Source of the DNA: Coxiellaceae bacterium
GTDB taxonomy: Bacteria > Pseudomonadota > Gammaproteobacteria > Coxiellales > Coxiellaceae
Assembly: GCA_029212925.1 (NCBI GenBank)
Contig: JARGOB010000006.1
Coordinates: 142,529-206,528 of the forward strand
DNA length: 64,000 nucleotides
Reading direction: 5' to 3'
Made by a program: the position numbers and the translations under genes. This document shows, piece after piece, positions 50,954 through 61,083 of this stretch (its first letter is position 1; each line of letters starts with the position of its first letter). The notes under the pieces are model-generated. The model was not told the DNA's origin, searched no databases, and was given only the letters and a program-made list of their open reading frames with translations.

Positions 50954-52318
50954 ATGACAAAACGTATTCATATCCTTGGTATCTGCGGCACATTTATGGG
51001 CGGTTTGGCTCAACTAGCCGTTCAAGCAGGCTTTGAAGTGACCGGTTCCGATGAAAATGTGTATCCGCCGATGTCGGATCGACTGCGTGAATTGGGTATT
51101 ACTTTATATGAAGGCTATGACGTAAAACACCTGCAGCCAGCACCGGACTGTGTCATCGTCGGTAATGTGATGTCGCGAGGTAATCCCTGTATTGAATATG
51201 TTTTGGCTGAACAAATCCCTTATGCTTCGGGGCCGCGTTGGTTATATGAAAATATTTTAGTGAAACGTCAAGTGATTGCTATCGCAGGTACACACGGTAA
51301 AACCACCACAACTGCTTTATTGGTCTGGCTATTAAAACAATCCGGCATTGATTGCGGTTATTTAATTGGCGGTGTCGCACAAGGTTTAGAGCATTCAGCA
51401 CACCTGGGTAAAGATCAGCCGTTTGTTATTGAGGCAGATGAATACGACAGTGCGTTTTTTGATAAGCGTTCGAAATTTTTACATTATCACCCCAATGTAT
51501 TGCTATTTAATAATCTCGAATTTGATCATGCCGATATTTTTGCCAATCTTGATGCGATTAAATGGCAGTTTCATATTTTGTTACGGACGATTCCACAGAA
51601 TGGTTTGATAATTCATCCTGAAGAGGATGACGAGGTATTGTCAGTATTGGATAGTGGTTGTTGGACACCAACAATCGGATGGGGACAGCAACAAGGTGAC
51701 GTGCGTTGGCAACTACTGAACGATGATGGCACCGCTTTTGCGTTTACTCAGGGTGATAAAACACTGGATATTGAGTGGTCAATGATTGGCGAGCACAATG
51801 TCAAAAATGCTACAGCGGCTATTATTGCCGCACGCCATTTAGGTGTTAATGATGAGCAATTAAAATCAGCATTTAAACAATTCCCGGGCATTAAGCGTCG
51901 CTTAGAGCAAATTGCTTGCTTACATGACATTAAAATCTATGATGACTTTGCTCATCACCCTACCGCGGTGGCTTATACATTGGCTGCGATGCGTGCTAAA
52001 GCTAAAAATGATGAACGTGTGATTGCTGTGATTGAGTTTGCCTCACACACCATGCGCTCCGGTCATCACCAAGATAGGTTGCAGGGACTATTTGACGATG
52101 CGGATGCCACTTTTATGCTAGCACCGAAAGCAGCTGACTGGGATACGCAGTCTTGGACGGAGTCTTATAAAGGTAAATCGTGTGTTGCTGCAGATATTGA
52201 TAGTTTAATTGACTCGATAGTGAACACAGTGCAGCCGGGTGATCATGTTGTGATCATGAGTAACCGTTCATTTGCTGGAATCTATCAAACGTTGCAAGAA
52301 CACTTAGCATCGGCCTAG
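50954..52318 (+). CDS. mpl: UDP-N-acetylmuramate:L-alanyl-gamma-D-glutamyl-meso-diaminopimelate ligase
   Basis: The protein begins RIHILGICGTFMGGLAQLA, almost the textbook Mpl start, and has the Mur-ligase ATP site AGTHGKTTTTAL, EADEYDSAFFDKRSKF, LEFDHADIF and the YDDFAHHPTAV motif. Mpl recycles murein tripeptide by joining it to UDP-MurNAc. The ATG at 50954 is preferred over a GTG at 50945 because it fits the family start. Length (454 residues) is normal. Confidence 0.95.
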   Translation: MTKRIHILGICGTFMGGLAQLAVQAGFEVTGSDENVYPPMSDRLRELGITLYEGYDVKHLQPAPDCVIVGNVMSRGNPCIEYVLAEQIPYASGPRWLYENILVKRQVIAIAGTHGKTTTTALLVWLLKQSGIDCGYLIGGVAQGLEHSAHLGKDQPFVIEADEYDSAFFDKRSKFLHYHPNVLLFNNLEFDHADIFANLDAIKWQFHILLRTIPQNGLIIHPEEDDEVLSVLDSGCWTPTIGWGQQQGDVRWQLLNDDGTAFAFTQGDKTLDIEWSMIGEHNVKNATAAIIAARHLGVNDEQLKSAFKQFPGIKRRLEQIACLHDIKIYDDFAHHPTAVAYTLAAMRAKAKNDERVIAVIEFASHTMRSGHHQDRLQGLFDDADATFMLAPKAADWDTQSWTESYKGKSCVAADIDSLIDSIVNTVQPGDHVVIMSNRSFAGIYQTLQEHLASA

Positions 52319-52366
52319 CTTATTTCTGGCTGGCTAGAATAGTCTCATTGTTTTATGATAACTGCA

Positions 52367-52409
52367 GCTAGGCATGGTGGGGGTAAGTCTCGCGCGCATC
52401 ATGCCTAGC
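52367..52409. other. Intergenic hairpin between mpl and the chaperone gene
   Basis: GCTAGGCATG (52367-52376) pairs exactly with CATGCCTAGC (52400-52409) across a 23-base loop. No T-run follows. It could be a leader structure of the chaperone-usher operon or a small repeat. Confidence 0.45.
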
Positions 52410-52455
52410 ATGTTGAGTTGCTTAAACATATTTGTAATATTAAGGAGATAAAGGG

Positions 52456-53238
52456 ATGTTAATTTCACGGGTGATACTGTGTAGTTTATTAGGATTAATA
52501 GCAAATCTAGGCATAGCGCAACGCTCATTTTTAGTGGCACCAACACATGTAAATATCGACTTAACGCATCGAAAAATTCAGACCTTCATTGTGTCAAATA
52601 CGGGCGATGACCGTGTGCATATTAAAATCAAACCCATTTTTATGCCTGTGGCATCACGCAGTTTACAATTGGGTAAAGCACTATTTCCTCAAAAAGAAAA
52701 GTCCTATGATTTATCCTCTTACATTATCGTGAGCCCTCGTGCTTTGTCGTTGTCGCCCGGTGAAGAGCGCGAAGTGCGTATGTCAATTAGTCCGCCACAT
52801 AATTTACCTTCGGGGGCATACCGTTCACATTTATTGTTTCATATGATTCATGCGAATAAACGCCCGATAGCTGCTACGGGGAGTGGTAGCAAAAAAACAA
52901 TTAAATTTAATCTTAATATGATGATGGAGATGGCAATTAGTATTTATGGTACTAAGGGCAGTGGCGATGCCAAGCTAGCGTTCCAATGCCGACGTTTAAA
53001 GGATGGTAATTTGAATATTGCCGCTACGAATGCGAGTCCATGGCGTTTTGAGGGCACATTAAATGTGTCACCACTAGCGCAACATAAAACCGATGTACCT
53101 GTTGATTTAGTGTTGTTACGTGATAGTAAGCGTGAATTACAAACAAAAATACATGCCAGTGCTAAGCAATATATCTTACATTGGAAGGCTGATCCTCCTT
53201 ATCAAGGTGCTGGGAAGACGGTTTGTAACCTGAGTTAA
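52456..53238 (+). CDS. Periplasmic pilus/fimbrial assembly chaperone
   Basis: The 260-residue protein has a signal peptide and the immunoglobulin-like chaperone start FLVAPTHVNIDLTHRKIQTF, with VSNTGDDRVHIKIKP and the second conserved part ISPRALSLSPGEEREVRM-like (here VSPRALSLSPGEEREVRMSI). It resembles chaperones of non-classical chaperone-usher systems. It begins the operon with the usher three bases downstream; AAGGAGATAAAGGG precedes the start. Confidence 0.8.
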   Translation: MLISRVILCSLLGLIANLGIAQRSFLVAPTHVNIDLTHRKIQTFIVSNTGDDRVHIKIKPIFMPVASRSLQLGKALFPQKEKSYDLSSYIIVSPRALSLSPGEEREVRMSISPPHNLPSGAYRSHLLFHMIHANKRPIAATGSGSKKTIKFNLNMMMEMAISIYGTKGSGDAKLAFQCRRLKDGNLNIAATNASPWRFEGTLNVSPLAQHKTDVPVDLVLLRDSKRELQTKIHASAKQYILHWKADPPYQGAGKTVCNLS

Positions 53239-53241
53239 TTC

Positions 53242-55791
53242 ATGATGAAGCGGTGGTTGCTGTGTGCTGTAATGTTAATGATAGCGCCTTGGGTTGCCGC
53301 GAAACCGATCCAGTTGCAAAGTGAAGACATTGCACTATTTATTTCACAAGACTTGCAGAGTCAATTTTACGCCGTAAAAATGAATCAGCATGAGCAACCG
53401 TACCTTAATGTTGAGAATATTTTACAGCAGTGGTTTGGCTTGCGCTCGCATTGTGATGTATCCGCTTTACGTTGTACTGCATTAATTCCACCGGATGGCA
53501 TTGTGGCTGTGCTAGATGGTAAGAAAAAGCAGCTTGTTTATGGCAAAACTATTCAACAATTACCACCGAATGCTCTTGTTCAAATAGATGGTAAGCTATG
53601 GTTAAGTTATGCCGCCATGGTGCGGTGGTTGCCATTGAATGCGCAGTGGAATTTACAACAATACAGTTTGCAATTGATGCCGCAATTTGTGTTACCAAAG
53701 GAAGTGCAGCATCGGCATGACTTAGCAATTAAGCGTGAAAAGTTATTAAAACGTCAACAAAGTCAATTTGAACATACTCCTGTTGATTTACCGAAAGACC
53801 CGTGGAGTCTAGAGAGTCGTTACCGTTTTGATTATGCGGTGGATGAAAATTTACATTCGCAGTTAGGTGTGAGCACCGAAACCAATCTTGATGTGTTTAA
53901 AGGTACGTTATACGTCAATGGTAATGCGGGCTATGATTTGCCTCGCTCAGAAACGGATGCCATTTATTGGAATTACAGTGTCACTAAACCCGGGCAAGTG
54001 CATTTATTGCGAGTGGGTCACACTGAAACTGAAAATACTTTGCTGTTACCTTATTTGGTGTTAAAGCGTTCGATTGAATTTGAACGCTTAAAACCAGCGC
54101 AAGGTGGGGGTGGTGGCTTTCAATATGTGGGCCGTGCCATGCCAGCGTCTGAGGTTGATGTATATCGTAACGGCGTGTTACTAACCACGCAGATTGCAGG
54201 CAGTAGTGGTGGTTATGTGATTGATACTCCTTCGGCTATTCAAGGTGATATTTTTACGATTAAAATTTATAACCGAGACGGCACACATCAACAAAAAGAT
54301 ATTGTGATTGCAAATGATTATGGTTTGATACTGGCACATAAAAATTTCGACGTGCAAGGCGTCGTAGGTCAGATTGATCAAGGTGATACACCGCGTTATG
54401 TGCATTTGGATTGGCGTTATGGATTTTTTAATAGTGCTACCTTGGGTGCGCATCTGTTAGAGCTTCCCAATGGTACTAATACCAGTTCTGGTGCCGGTAT
54501 GATTGATTTAGCGTGGCGTCCGAAGTCGTGGGTAGATGTGATTGCTGAAACGCTGCGCTATAGCACAGATACTGATTATTCTGCACAAAGCAATATTACT
54601 TATTTTGATAGACACAATATCCGTTTGCAAATTAATCATATTAATAATGACAGCCCACTGGTTTATATGCGTACGTTAACCCCAGCCAATACATTGATCA
54701 GTAATCTGATTAATTCGGATCAAAGCTGGTCGGTAGAAGATATATATAATCGTGATTCTTGGCGCTTTGCTAGCAAGTACACCAATGATATTGGCGGGAA
54801 TACGCTGAGTGAAGATATCACCGGTAATTTTAATCAACAGTGGTCTACCACAGCGAATGCGGGTTACAGTTGGAATCAAGATGATAATGCGAATAATACG
54901 TTTGCTTTATTGACGCTCGATTACCGCATGACTTCGGCACAGTTAATTGAGGTGAGTCATGCTTGGCAGTCTTCAAATGTAGGTCAAAGTTTTGTGATGT
55001 ATCGCTTGCAAGGTAATGGTGATACGCAGTGGGATACCAATGTAGGCTTGCTCATTCCTAATCACGGCAAAATAACATTTTCTGGAACCTTATCTTACCG
55101 TGCTCGCCACCACTGGTTGTTGTCAGCCACTTTTGATAACGACACGATCAATGCGGTATTGTCGTTCCAAGGGATTTTTGGTACCGGTTATCGTTATCGT
55201 CATTATAAAGATTTTGGTACCGGTAGTGTCACGGGTTATGTGAGAGCGCCAAGCCGTGATGCTAAGCATAAACAAGGAATACCATTGGCAGGTGTGCGCG
55301 TATCAGTGGGTAGTGACTTTGCAATTACTGATAAACAAGGGCATTACTTTATTGCTGGTGTACCAGTTGAAGAAAAGCTACGTGTTAAAGTGGATGATAA
55401 AACACTCACGGCAGATTATATGTTGCCTGATCAAGTAGAGGTGGCGCAACTAAGGCCAGGCACAATTATTCATTATAATCCGCGAATTGAATGGGCGGGT
55501 GGTATCGATGGGCAGGTGTTATCAGATGTGGCTATTCCTAAAGACACTAAGATCATTGCATTGAATAAAAAAACTGGCGAACAAATGGCTGAAACTACAG
55601 TTGAGGCAGATGGCTTTTTTGTTTTCAATCAATTGGCCGTAGGTGATTATAAATTGGTGTTGCAAGATAAAAATGCCAAGCCACAAAAGGTTATTAAACA
55701 AGTTAGCATACCGATGACTACAGATTGGTTATCTGATGTGCAGTTAGTGGTGCACGGTGCACCGAAGGGAGGACATCATGGCTTGGCGTAA
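53242..55791 (+). CDS. Outer-membrane usher-like protein
   Basis: The 849-residue protein has a signal peptide (LLCAVMLMIAPWVAA), an N-terminal periplasmic domain, then a large beta-rich region with usher-like segments, for example SSGGYVIDTPSAIQGDIFTI and TSSGAGMIDLAWRPKSWVDV. Two C-terminal carboxypeptidase-regulatory/SpaA-like beta domains (GIPLAGVRVSVGSDFAITDK and DGFFVFNQLAVGDYKLVLQD) are visible. It should form the pore for subunit export. Sequence is distant from classical FimD/PapC ushers. It lies between the chaperone and subunit genes. Confidence 0.78.
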   Translation: MMKRWLLCAVMLMIAPWVAAKPIQLQSEDIALFISQDLQSQFYAVKMNQHEQPYLNVENILQQWFGLRSHCDVSALRCTALIPPDGIVAVLDGKKKQLVYGKTIQQLPPNALVQIDGKLWLSYAAMVRWLPLNAQWNLQQYSLQLMPQFVLPKEVQHRHDLAIKREKLLKRQQSQFEHTPVDLPKDPWSLESRYRFDYAVDENLHSQLGVSTETNLDVFKGTLYVNGNAGYDLPRSETDAIYWNYSVTKPGQVHLLRVGHTETENTLLLPYLVLKRSIEFERLKPAQGGGGGFQYVGRAMPASEVDVYRNGVLLTTQIAGSSGGYVIDTPSAIQGDIFTIKIYNRDGTHQQKDIVIANDYGLILAHKNFDVQGVVGQIDQGDTPRYVHLDWRYGFFNSATLGAHLLELPNGTNTSSGAGMIDLAWRPKSWVDVIAETLRYSTDTDYSAQSNITYFDRHNIRLQINHINNDSPLVYMRTLTPANTLISNLINSDQSWSVEDIYNRDSWRFASKYTNDIGGNTLSEDITGNFNQQWSTTANAGYSWNQDDNANNTFALLTLDYRMTSAQLIEVSHAWQSSNVGQSFVMYRLQGNGDTQWDTNVGLLIPNHGKITFSGTLSYRARHHWLLSATFDNDTINAVLSFQGIFGTGYRYRHYKDFGTGSVTGYVRAPSRDAKHKQGIPLAGVRVSVGSDFAITDKQGHYFIAGVPVEEKLRVKVDDKTLTADYMLPDQVEVAQLRPGTIIHYNPRIEWAGGIDGQVLSDVAIPKDTKIIALNKKTGEQMAETTVEADGFFVFNQLAVGDYKLVLQDKNAKPQKVIKQVSIPMTTDWLSDVQLVVHGAPKGGHHGLA

Positions 55792-56236
55792 ATGGGTTGG
55801 TGTGATTTTTGGGTTATTGCTATTTGTTCCATCGGTCTATGCCATTCAAACACTGGTGTTAAGTTTGAAAAAACCACAAATAATCGTGGTGCACGGATTA
55901 AATTTTGGTTCGTATGTGGCTGGCGGTGCGTTGCAAGCAGTGGTCAAACCGTCAGCAGAAGGTGCAGCCGTATTTAACTTGCGTGGTGAGGCTAATGCAC
56001 GCTTTCAATTGCTGATTGTTGGTAATCAAATTCAAGTCACTAATCAAACGGAACATGGCCAAATCACTATCAATCATTTTCGTTTTGGTGGTAATGTTTC
56101 CATTGATGGTAAGGGTCGGTTTGATCCACGTGGAGAATTAAATAATGTTCGCATAGGGGCGGTGGCTCAGCTAAATCGCCAAGCGCAACCTGGTCAATAT
56201 AATGGCAAAAGTATTGTTCGTATTACTTATTTTTAA
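55778..56236 (+). CDS. DUF4402-type surface subunit 1
   Basis: The ATG at 55778 with GGGAGGA upstream lies inside the last codons of the usher gene, so translation is coupled. A signal peptide (WVGVIFGLLLFVPSVYA) is followed by a small beta-sandwich: LNFGSYVAGGALQAVVKPSA, then HFRFGGNVSIDGKGRFD, ending GKSIVRITYF. The same pattern occurs in the next gene, which fits DUF4402 proteins of fimbria-like operons. Confidence 0.75.
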   Translation: MAWRKWVGVIFGLLLFVPSVYAIQTLVLSLKKPQIIVVHGLNFGSYVAGGALQAVVKPSAEGAAVFNLRGEANARFQLLIVGNQIQVTNQTEHGQITINHFRFGGNVSIDGKGRFDPRGELNNVRIGAVAQLNRQAQPGQYNGKSIVRITYF

Positions 56237-56387
56237 TTGATTTTATTTTGTTCAGCCTTAATGGTGCGCACAATCGAGCTTAAACCCGCTGTGGCTAAGG
56301 GGTTTTGTATTCGTCTTGCTGTGTATTGATCGCTATTTTTGTAAAGAGCATACTCATGTTTTCATTTTGCTCAAGGAGGAAATAGCG

Positions 56388-56888
56388 ATGAGAAACTTCA
56401 AAAAAATGCTGGTAACCAGTTGCGTCTTAGCAACGCTTGCTGCTACATCCGGTTATGCTGCCAAGCCTGGTAGTTTTGGTGAAACCAATTTTAATGCATC
56501 GTTGGTATTGTATTCGTCAATTAAAGTCCAAAAGGTAGCTGATTTGAACTTTGGTGATGTGTTAATGGGCGGCGCTAAAAATGTTGTGGTTAACTCAAAA
56601 AGTGCTGGTGTTGCTAAGTTTACTGCTAGTGGTGATCGTAATGCGCGGATTACGGCTGGTGTGGTTGAAAAATCCATTAAAATTTCCAATGGTGGCAAAG
56701 GTGCTAAGAATGAAATAGTGGTTGATGATTGGAACTATGGTGGGAACGTTGATGGTGCAGGTAAAGGTCAATTTAATGTTAATGGCACACTGGATGATAT
56801 CCGAGTAGGTGGCGTATCACATGTGAATGCGAATTCTGAATATGGCAGTTACAGTGGCACGGCTACATTACGTGTGACTTATGTTTGA
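56388..56888 (+). CDS. DUF4402-type surface subunit 2
   Basis: The 166-residue protein starts at 56388 after AAGGAGG; a longer frame from 56316 has no ribosome binding site. After a signal peptide ending in SGYAA it has DLNFGDVLMGGAKNVVVNSK, WNYGGNVDGAGKGQFNVNGT and the end YSGTATLRVTYV, the same plan as subunit 1. It is Gly/Asn/Val-rich and probably the major structural subunit, given its strong ribosome binding site and its own terminator. Confidence 0.8.
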   Translation: MRNFKKMLVTSCVLATLAATSGYAAKPGSFGETNFNASLVLYSSIKVQKVADLNFGDVLMGGAKNVVVNSKSAGVAKFTASGDRNARITAGVVEKSIKISNGGKGAKNEIVVDDWNYGGNVDGAGKGQFNVNGTLDDIRVGGVSHVNANSEYGSYSGTATLRVTYV

Positions 56889-56904
56889 GTTTTTTCGGCT
56901 ATAA

Positions 56905-56931
56905 AAAAAGGAGCGCTATGCGCTCCTTTTT
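56905..56931. terminator. Bidirectional rho-independent terminator
   Basis: AAAAAGGAGCGC (56905-56916) and GCGCTCCTTTTT (56920-56931) form a perfect 12-bp stem with a three-base loop, with A-rich and T-rich ends on both sides. It ends the chaperone-usher operon on the plus strand and the 94-aa gene on the minus strand. Confidence 0.88.
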
Positions 56932-56943
56932 AAATGAGTGGCA

Positions 56944-57228
56944 TTATCTTTTTTCTTGTTGCTTTCCTTTTGTCTCTTTGCGTTGTTGATAAACGCCAGA
57001 TTCTTGTAATTTATTGGCTAGGTCAGTCATAACACCATACATTTGTAAAAATCCCTGCGGTGTAATGATCATTTCTTGCACGATTTCGGTGAGCGGTTCC
57101 TTAGGGTTATCCTTATTATGTTCTAATCGTACTAAATCTGCGCGAATTAATCCGCCGAGAAAAGAGGCTGCTCCCATACCATCGATCAGTAACTCCTCTT
57201 TTTTGATACCGTTTCTATGAGTTGTCAT
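56944..57228 (-). CDS. Small conserved-looking protein, 94 aa (possibly DUF3467-like)
   Basis: A soluble protein with AASFLGGLIRADLVRLEHNK and EMIITPQGFLQMYGVMTDLANKL, ending in a Lys/Gln-rich tail. The phrase around ITPQGFLQM resembles small DUF3467 proteins, but this is weak. It reads away from the type I secretion genes and ends at the shared terminator. Confidence 0.55.
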   Translation of the reverse strand: MTTHRNGIKKEELLIDGMGAASFLGGLIRADLVRLEHNKDNPKEPLTEIVQEMIITPQGFLQMYGVMTDLANKLQESGVYQQRKETKGKQQEKR

Positions 57229-57436
57229 GTGTGTAACCCTCTATTAACTTAAGTATGAGCTTAATATAGTACATCAATTGACCAGGAGCCTTTAGGTTGT
57301 TGCGATGACGGCGTGATTATCTCCATGGTTGAAGTTCTGATTGCAAAACAGAGCGTTAAAACTTTGTATTTTTATCAGGTAGCACCTAAACTATTTCTGT
57401 AACCTTTTGATTTTACTTTTTAACGGGGTAAGCTTA

Positions 57437-59593
57437 ATGAGTGATACCACTCCACATAATGAGACTGCTCATGACATGAAAAGCTCTGCATTACTTGATT
57501 GCCTTATTGATCTTACTTTTTTTTACGAACGCCGAAAAACCAAATCAGCATTAACGGCGGGATTACCGTTAAAAGAAAATATTTTACCACCAGATTTATT
57601 TCAGAAAGCCGCACAACGAGCAGATTTTCTGACTAAAATTGTTCGGGTGAAGTTTGATGATATTCACCAAAAGTTGTTGCCCTGTGTTGTTTTTTTAAAT
57701 GAGCAAGATTCATATGTATTACTAGCAAAAATTGAAGAAAAAACAGCTACCATCATTAAAAATCAGCAAGAACATGTAATACCTCTAGAGATGCTTAAGC
57801 AACAATACGGCAAACAGATTATTTTAGTAAGACCAAAAATTTTTACCGCTAACGCTGAAACGCCACAAAAGCTAAGTTTTTTTGATATCGGTTGGTTATG
57901 GCCGGCTTTAAAAGGTTCGTGGTCAATATATGCTGAAGTGCTATTTGCAACATTCTTTATTAATGTGTTGGTACTTGCGATGCCTCTTTTTGTTATGAAT
58001 GTTTATGATAGAGTAGTGCCAAATACTGCTATAGCAACATTATGGGTACTAGCCTTGGGGGTAGTGTTTGTGCTTGCGTTCGACTTTATATTAAAAACGT
58101 TACGAACGCGTTTTATTGATACCGCAGCGCACAGTGTTGATACTGAATTATCCGGAAAAATCTTTGAGCATGTATTAGGAATTAAAATGAAGGATCGCCC
58201 AAATTCAACTGGGTATCTGGTTAATACGGTGCAAGGATATGAAACTTTCCGAGAATTTATGGCATCATTTTCGGTGACCATCTTAATTGATTTTCCTTTC
58301 ACGCTATTATTTATTGTCTTTATTGGTTTGATTGGTGGCAGCTTATTTTTAGTACCGCTTTTGTTAATGCCAGCTATATTGATTGTGAGTTATTTGATTC
58401 AAAAACCACTGGTAAATGCTGTCAACAAAAACTTTGAAATATCGGGTGCTAAACAGCAAACACTAGTAGAAACTATGTCTGGCATAAGTACAGTCAAAGC
58501 GCAAAATGCTGAATCCAGTACACAAAGGCGGTGGGACCACATGGTTGCATTTGCTTCTTTTTTGAATATGCGAATAAAGTTTCTGAACTCCTTAGCGATT
58601 AACTTTTCAACGTTTGCTCAGTTTCTTGGTAGTGTTTTAATTGTTATTTTTGGTGTATACAAAATTGCAGACAATGAACTAAGCATGGGCGCGCTGATTG
58701 CTTGTACTATTTTAGCGGGTCGTGCTCTTGCACCGATTGCTCAAGTGGTTGGCTATATAATGCGTTACTATCAAGCACTCACGAGTTTACAATCGGTAGA
58801 TAGGATGATGAAACTACCTATCGAGAGACCTACAGAGAAAAAATTTCTCTACCCCGATGAAATAGATATGACGATCAAATGCAGTCACGTCACCTTGCGG
58901 TATGCTGGTGCTAAAATGGATTCGTTAATAGATGTTAATTTGGAAATTAAACCAGGTGAAAAAATCGGCCTGGTAGGTCGTGTTGGTTCTGGAAAAAGTT
59001 CATTATTAAAAGCATTGATTGGTTTTTATGAGCCTAATGAAGGTAAGGTCTATTGGGGTGGGAACGATATTCAGCAATTGGATCCAATGGAGGTGAGATC
59101 TAAGTTGGGTTATGTCACACAAGAGCCTGAACTGTTTAGTGGTTCTATTAAAGATAATGTGGTTTTAGGCAATCCCAATGCTAGTGATGATGAAATATTG
59201 CATGCTATTAAATTAGCCGGTGTTAAAGAAATGATTGATCGCCACGCAGATGGCATTGAAATGCAAGTAGGTGAGCGTGGAAAAAATCTTTCAGGTGGTC
59301 AGCGTCAATCAGTGATAGTTGCACAAGCATTGTTGCAAAACCCAAAAATTTTAGTATTTGATGAGCCCACAGCATCGATGGATGAGCTTAGTGAAAAATG
59401 GTTTTGTGAAAAAATTAGAGGCTTTATGGGCGATAGAACATTGTTATTATCTACACACAAGGCCAGTATGTTGAGTTTGGTTGATCGTCTTATTGTCATG
59501 GACCATGGCAAGGTGGCAGCCGATGGGCCTAAAGATGAAGTATTAAAGGCTTTGCACGAACGATCTATAAAAGTGCAAAAAAATGAAGATTAA
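57437..59593 (+). CDS. Type I secretion ABC transporter (LapB/LssB type)
   Basis: The ATG at 57437 (MSDTTPHNE) is preferred to an upstream start. Residues 1-140 are a C39-like domain without the catalytic Cys, as is usual in LapB/HlyB transporters that do not cut a leader. Six membrane helices (for example VLFATFFINVLVLAMPLFVM) lead to the nucleotide-binding domain with Walker A GRVGSGKSSLLK, signature LSGGQRQS and Walker B ILVFDEPTASMDE. It exports large repeat proteins in one step together with the next gene and an outer-membrane channel that is not in the window. Confidence 0.93.
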   Translation: MSDTTPHNETAHDMKSSALLDCLIDLTFFYERRKTKSALTAGLPLKENILPPDLFQKAAQRADFLTKIVRVKFDDIHQKLLPCVVFLNEQDSYVLLAKIEEKTATIIKNQQEHVIPLEMLKQQYGKQIILVRPKIFTANAETPQKLSFFDIGWLWPALKGSWSIYAEVLFATFFINVLVLAMPLFVMNVYDRVVPNTAIATLWVLALGVVFVLAFDFILKTLRTRFIDTAAHSVDTELSGKIFEHVLGIKMKDRPNSTGYLVNTVQGYETFREFMASFSVTILIDFPFTLLFIVFIGLIGGSLFLVPLLLMPAILIVSYLIQKPLVNAVNKNFEISGAKQQTLVETMSGISTVKAQNAESSTQRRWDHMVAFASFLNMRIKFLNSLAINFSTFAQFLGSVLIVIFGVYKIADNELSMGALIACTILAGRALAPIAQVVGYIMRYYQALTSLQSVDRMMKLPIERPTEKKFLYPDEIDMTIKCSHVTLRYAGAKMDSLIDVNLEIKPGEKIGLVGRVGSGKSSLLKALIGFYEPNEGKVYWGGNDIQQLDPMEVRSKLGYVTQEPELFSGSIKDNVVLGNPNASDDEILHAIKLAGVKEMIDRHADGIEMQVGERGKNLSGGQRQSVIVAQALLQNPKILVFDEPTASMDELSEKWFCEKIRGFMGDRTLLLSTHKASMLSLVDRLIVMDHGKVAADGPKDEVLKALHERSIKVQKNED

Positions 59594-59615
59594 TCATTTA
59601 AAAAAGATATGAATA

Positions 59616-60968
59616 ATGATGTGGAAGAAATTAACTAAATTGATAAAGTGGAAAAAAAGAACACTCGCTGATGAGTTCATGGAGGGCTTTTCTTCGGATC
59701 CGAGCAATATTGGTCGCTCACGTCATTACTTGTTAATAGGTTGTTTGTTGCTTATTTGTATTTTATTTCTTTGGGCGTTCTTTGCTGAAATTGATGTTGT
59801 CACAAGTGGGCAGGGTAAGGTAATACCTTCAGGTAAAGTTCAAGTAATCCAGCATCTTGAAGGGGGTATTGTCAGCAAAATGCTTATTCGAGAGGGTGAT
59901 AAAGTTAAAAAAGGACAGACTTTGGCAGTGATTGATGATATCAATTACACGTCATTGTATAAAAATGGTTTATTAAAAACAGCCGCATTAAAAGCTCGAG
60001 TAGCGCGCTTAGCCGCGGAGGCGAATGGAACGCCATTTGATCCAAAACATCAATTTTCAGATGAATTTAAACGCTTTTTAGTTAGTGAGAAAAGAGCTTA
60101 TGAGGCGAATCAGCGTTTATTGAATAATCGTATTCAATCTTATAAACATCAACTAAAACAACGTCAAGAAGAGCTAGAAGGTTTAGAGGCGCGTAAAAAG
60201 AAATTATTGGCCAGTTTGAAAATTGTTGATGAAGAATATGGTATGACTAAGCGGCTTCATGAGCAAGGTGCCGCGGCACGCGTTGAAGTTTTGCGGTTGC
60301 AACGGCAACAGCAAGAGTTAAAGGGTGATTTGGATGAACTCAAGCAAAATGCTGATCGTACAGATTCGTCAATACTTGAAGCTATTAACAGAGTTAAAGA
60401 ATCCAGAGTTGAGTTTCGCAGTCATGCTATAAGGGATTTGGTGCTCACAAAAGCAGAGCTCGCATCGCAGGAAGAAACTAATATCACTTTGCGTGATCGA
60501 TCCACCAGAACGTCATTGAAATCACCAGTCAATGGTATAGTGCATGTGATTTATATTAATACGATTGGTGGGATTGTTAGGCCGGGTGAAAAAATCTTGG
60601 AGATAGTGCCATCTGATGACACACTACTGGTTGAAGCAAAAATCAAACCGAGAGATATCGCCTTTATTCACCCAGGCCAAAAAGCAACGATTAGTTTAAC
60701 GGCTTATGATTTTATAACCTATGGTGGCTTGCAAGGCATTGTAAAGCATATTAGCGCTGATACTATTACTGACCCTGAGGATAATCAAACTTACTATTTG
60801 ATTAAAGTCAAAACAGATAAGGATCATCTTGGCACAAAAGAAAAACCTTTACCCATTATTGCAGGCATGACTGCAGAGGTAGATATTTTAACTGGCAAAA
60901 AAACCATTTTAAATTATATATTAAAGCCATTGCAGCGCGGGTCCCAAAAAGCATTGCGAGAACGTTAA
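59616..60968 (+). CDS. Type I secretion membrane fusion protein (HlyD/LapC/LssD type)
   Basis: The 450-residue protein has a cytoplasmic basic N-terminus, one membrane helix (YLLIGCLLLICILFLWAFFA), the lipoyl half VIQHLEGGIVSKMLIREGDK, a long coiled coil (about residues 150-290), and the HlyD-family signature with RTSLKSPVNGIVHVIYINTI and IVPSDDTLLVEAKI. It follows the ABC transporter by 22 bases and forms the same export complex. Confidence 0.93.
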   Translation: MMWKKLTKLIKWKKRTLADEFMEGFSSDPSNIGRSRHYLLIGCLLLICILFLWAFFAEIDVVTSGQGKVIPSGKVQVIQHLEGGIVSKMLIREGDKVKKGQTLAVIDDINYTSLYKNGLLKTAALKARVARLAAEANGTPFDPKHQFSDEFKRFLVSEKRAYEANQRLLNNRIQSYKHQLKQRQEELEGLEARKKKLLASLKIVDEEYGMTKRLHEQGAAARVEVLRLQRQQQELKGDLDELKQNADRTDSSILEAINRVKESRVEFRSHAIRDLVLTKAELASQEETNITLRDRSTRTSLKSPVNGIVHVIYINTIGGIVRPGEKILEIVPSDDTLLVEAKIKPRDIAFIHPGQKATISLTAYDFITYGGLQGIVKHISADTITDPEDNQTYYLIKVKTDKDHLGTKEKPLPIIAGMTAEVDILTGKKTILNYILKPLQRGSQKALRER

Positions 60969-61083
60969 GGTTTTATTATCCCTATTGTTCTAACCAATTG
61001 ATCTCAAGAGTAGAATCTTATATCCATACTATAATTATATCCATATTGAAATGTATATATAAAATGAGTGTGGTGATATAGAT

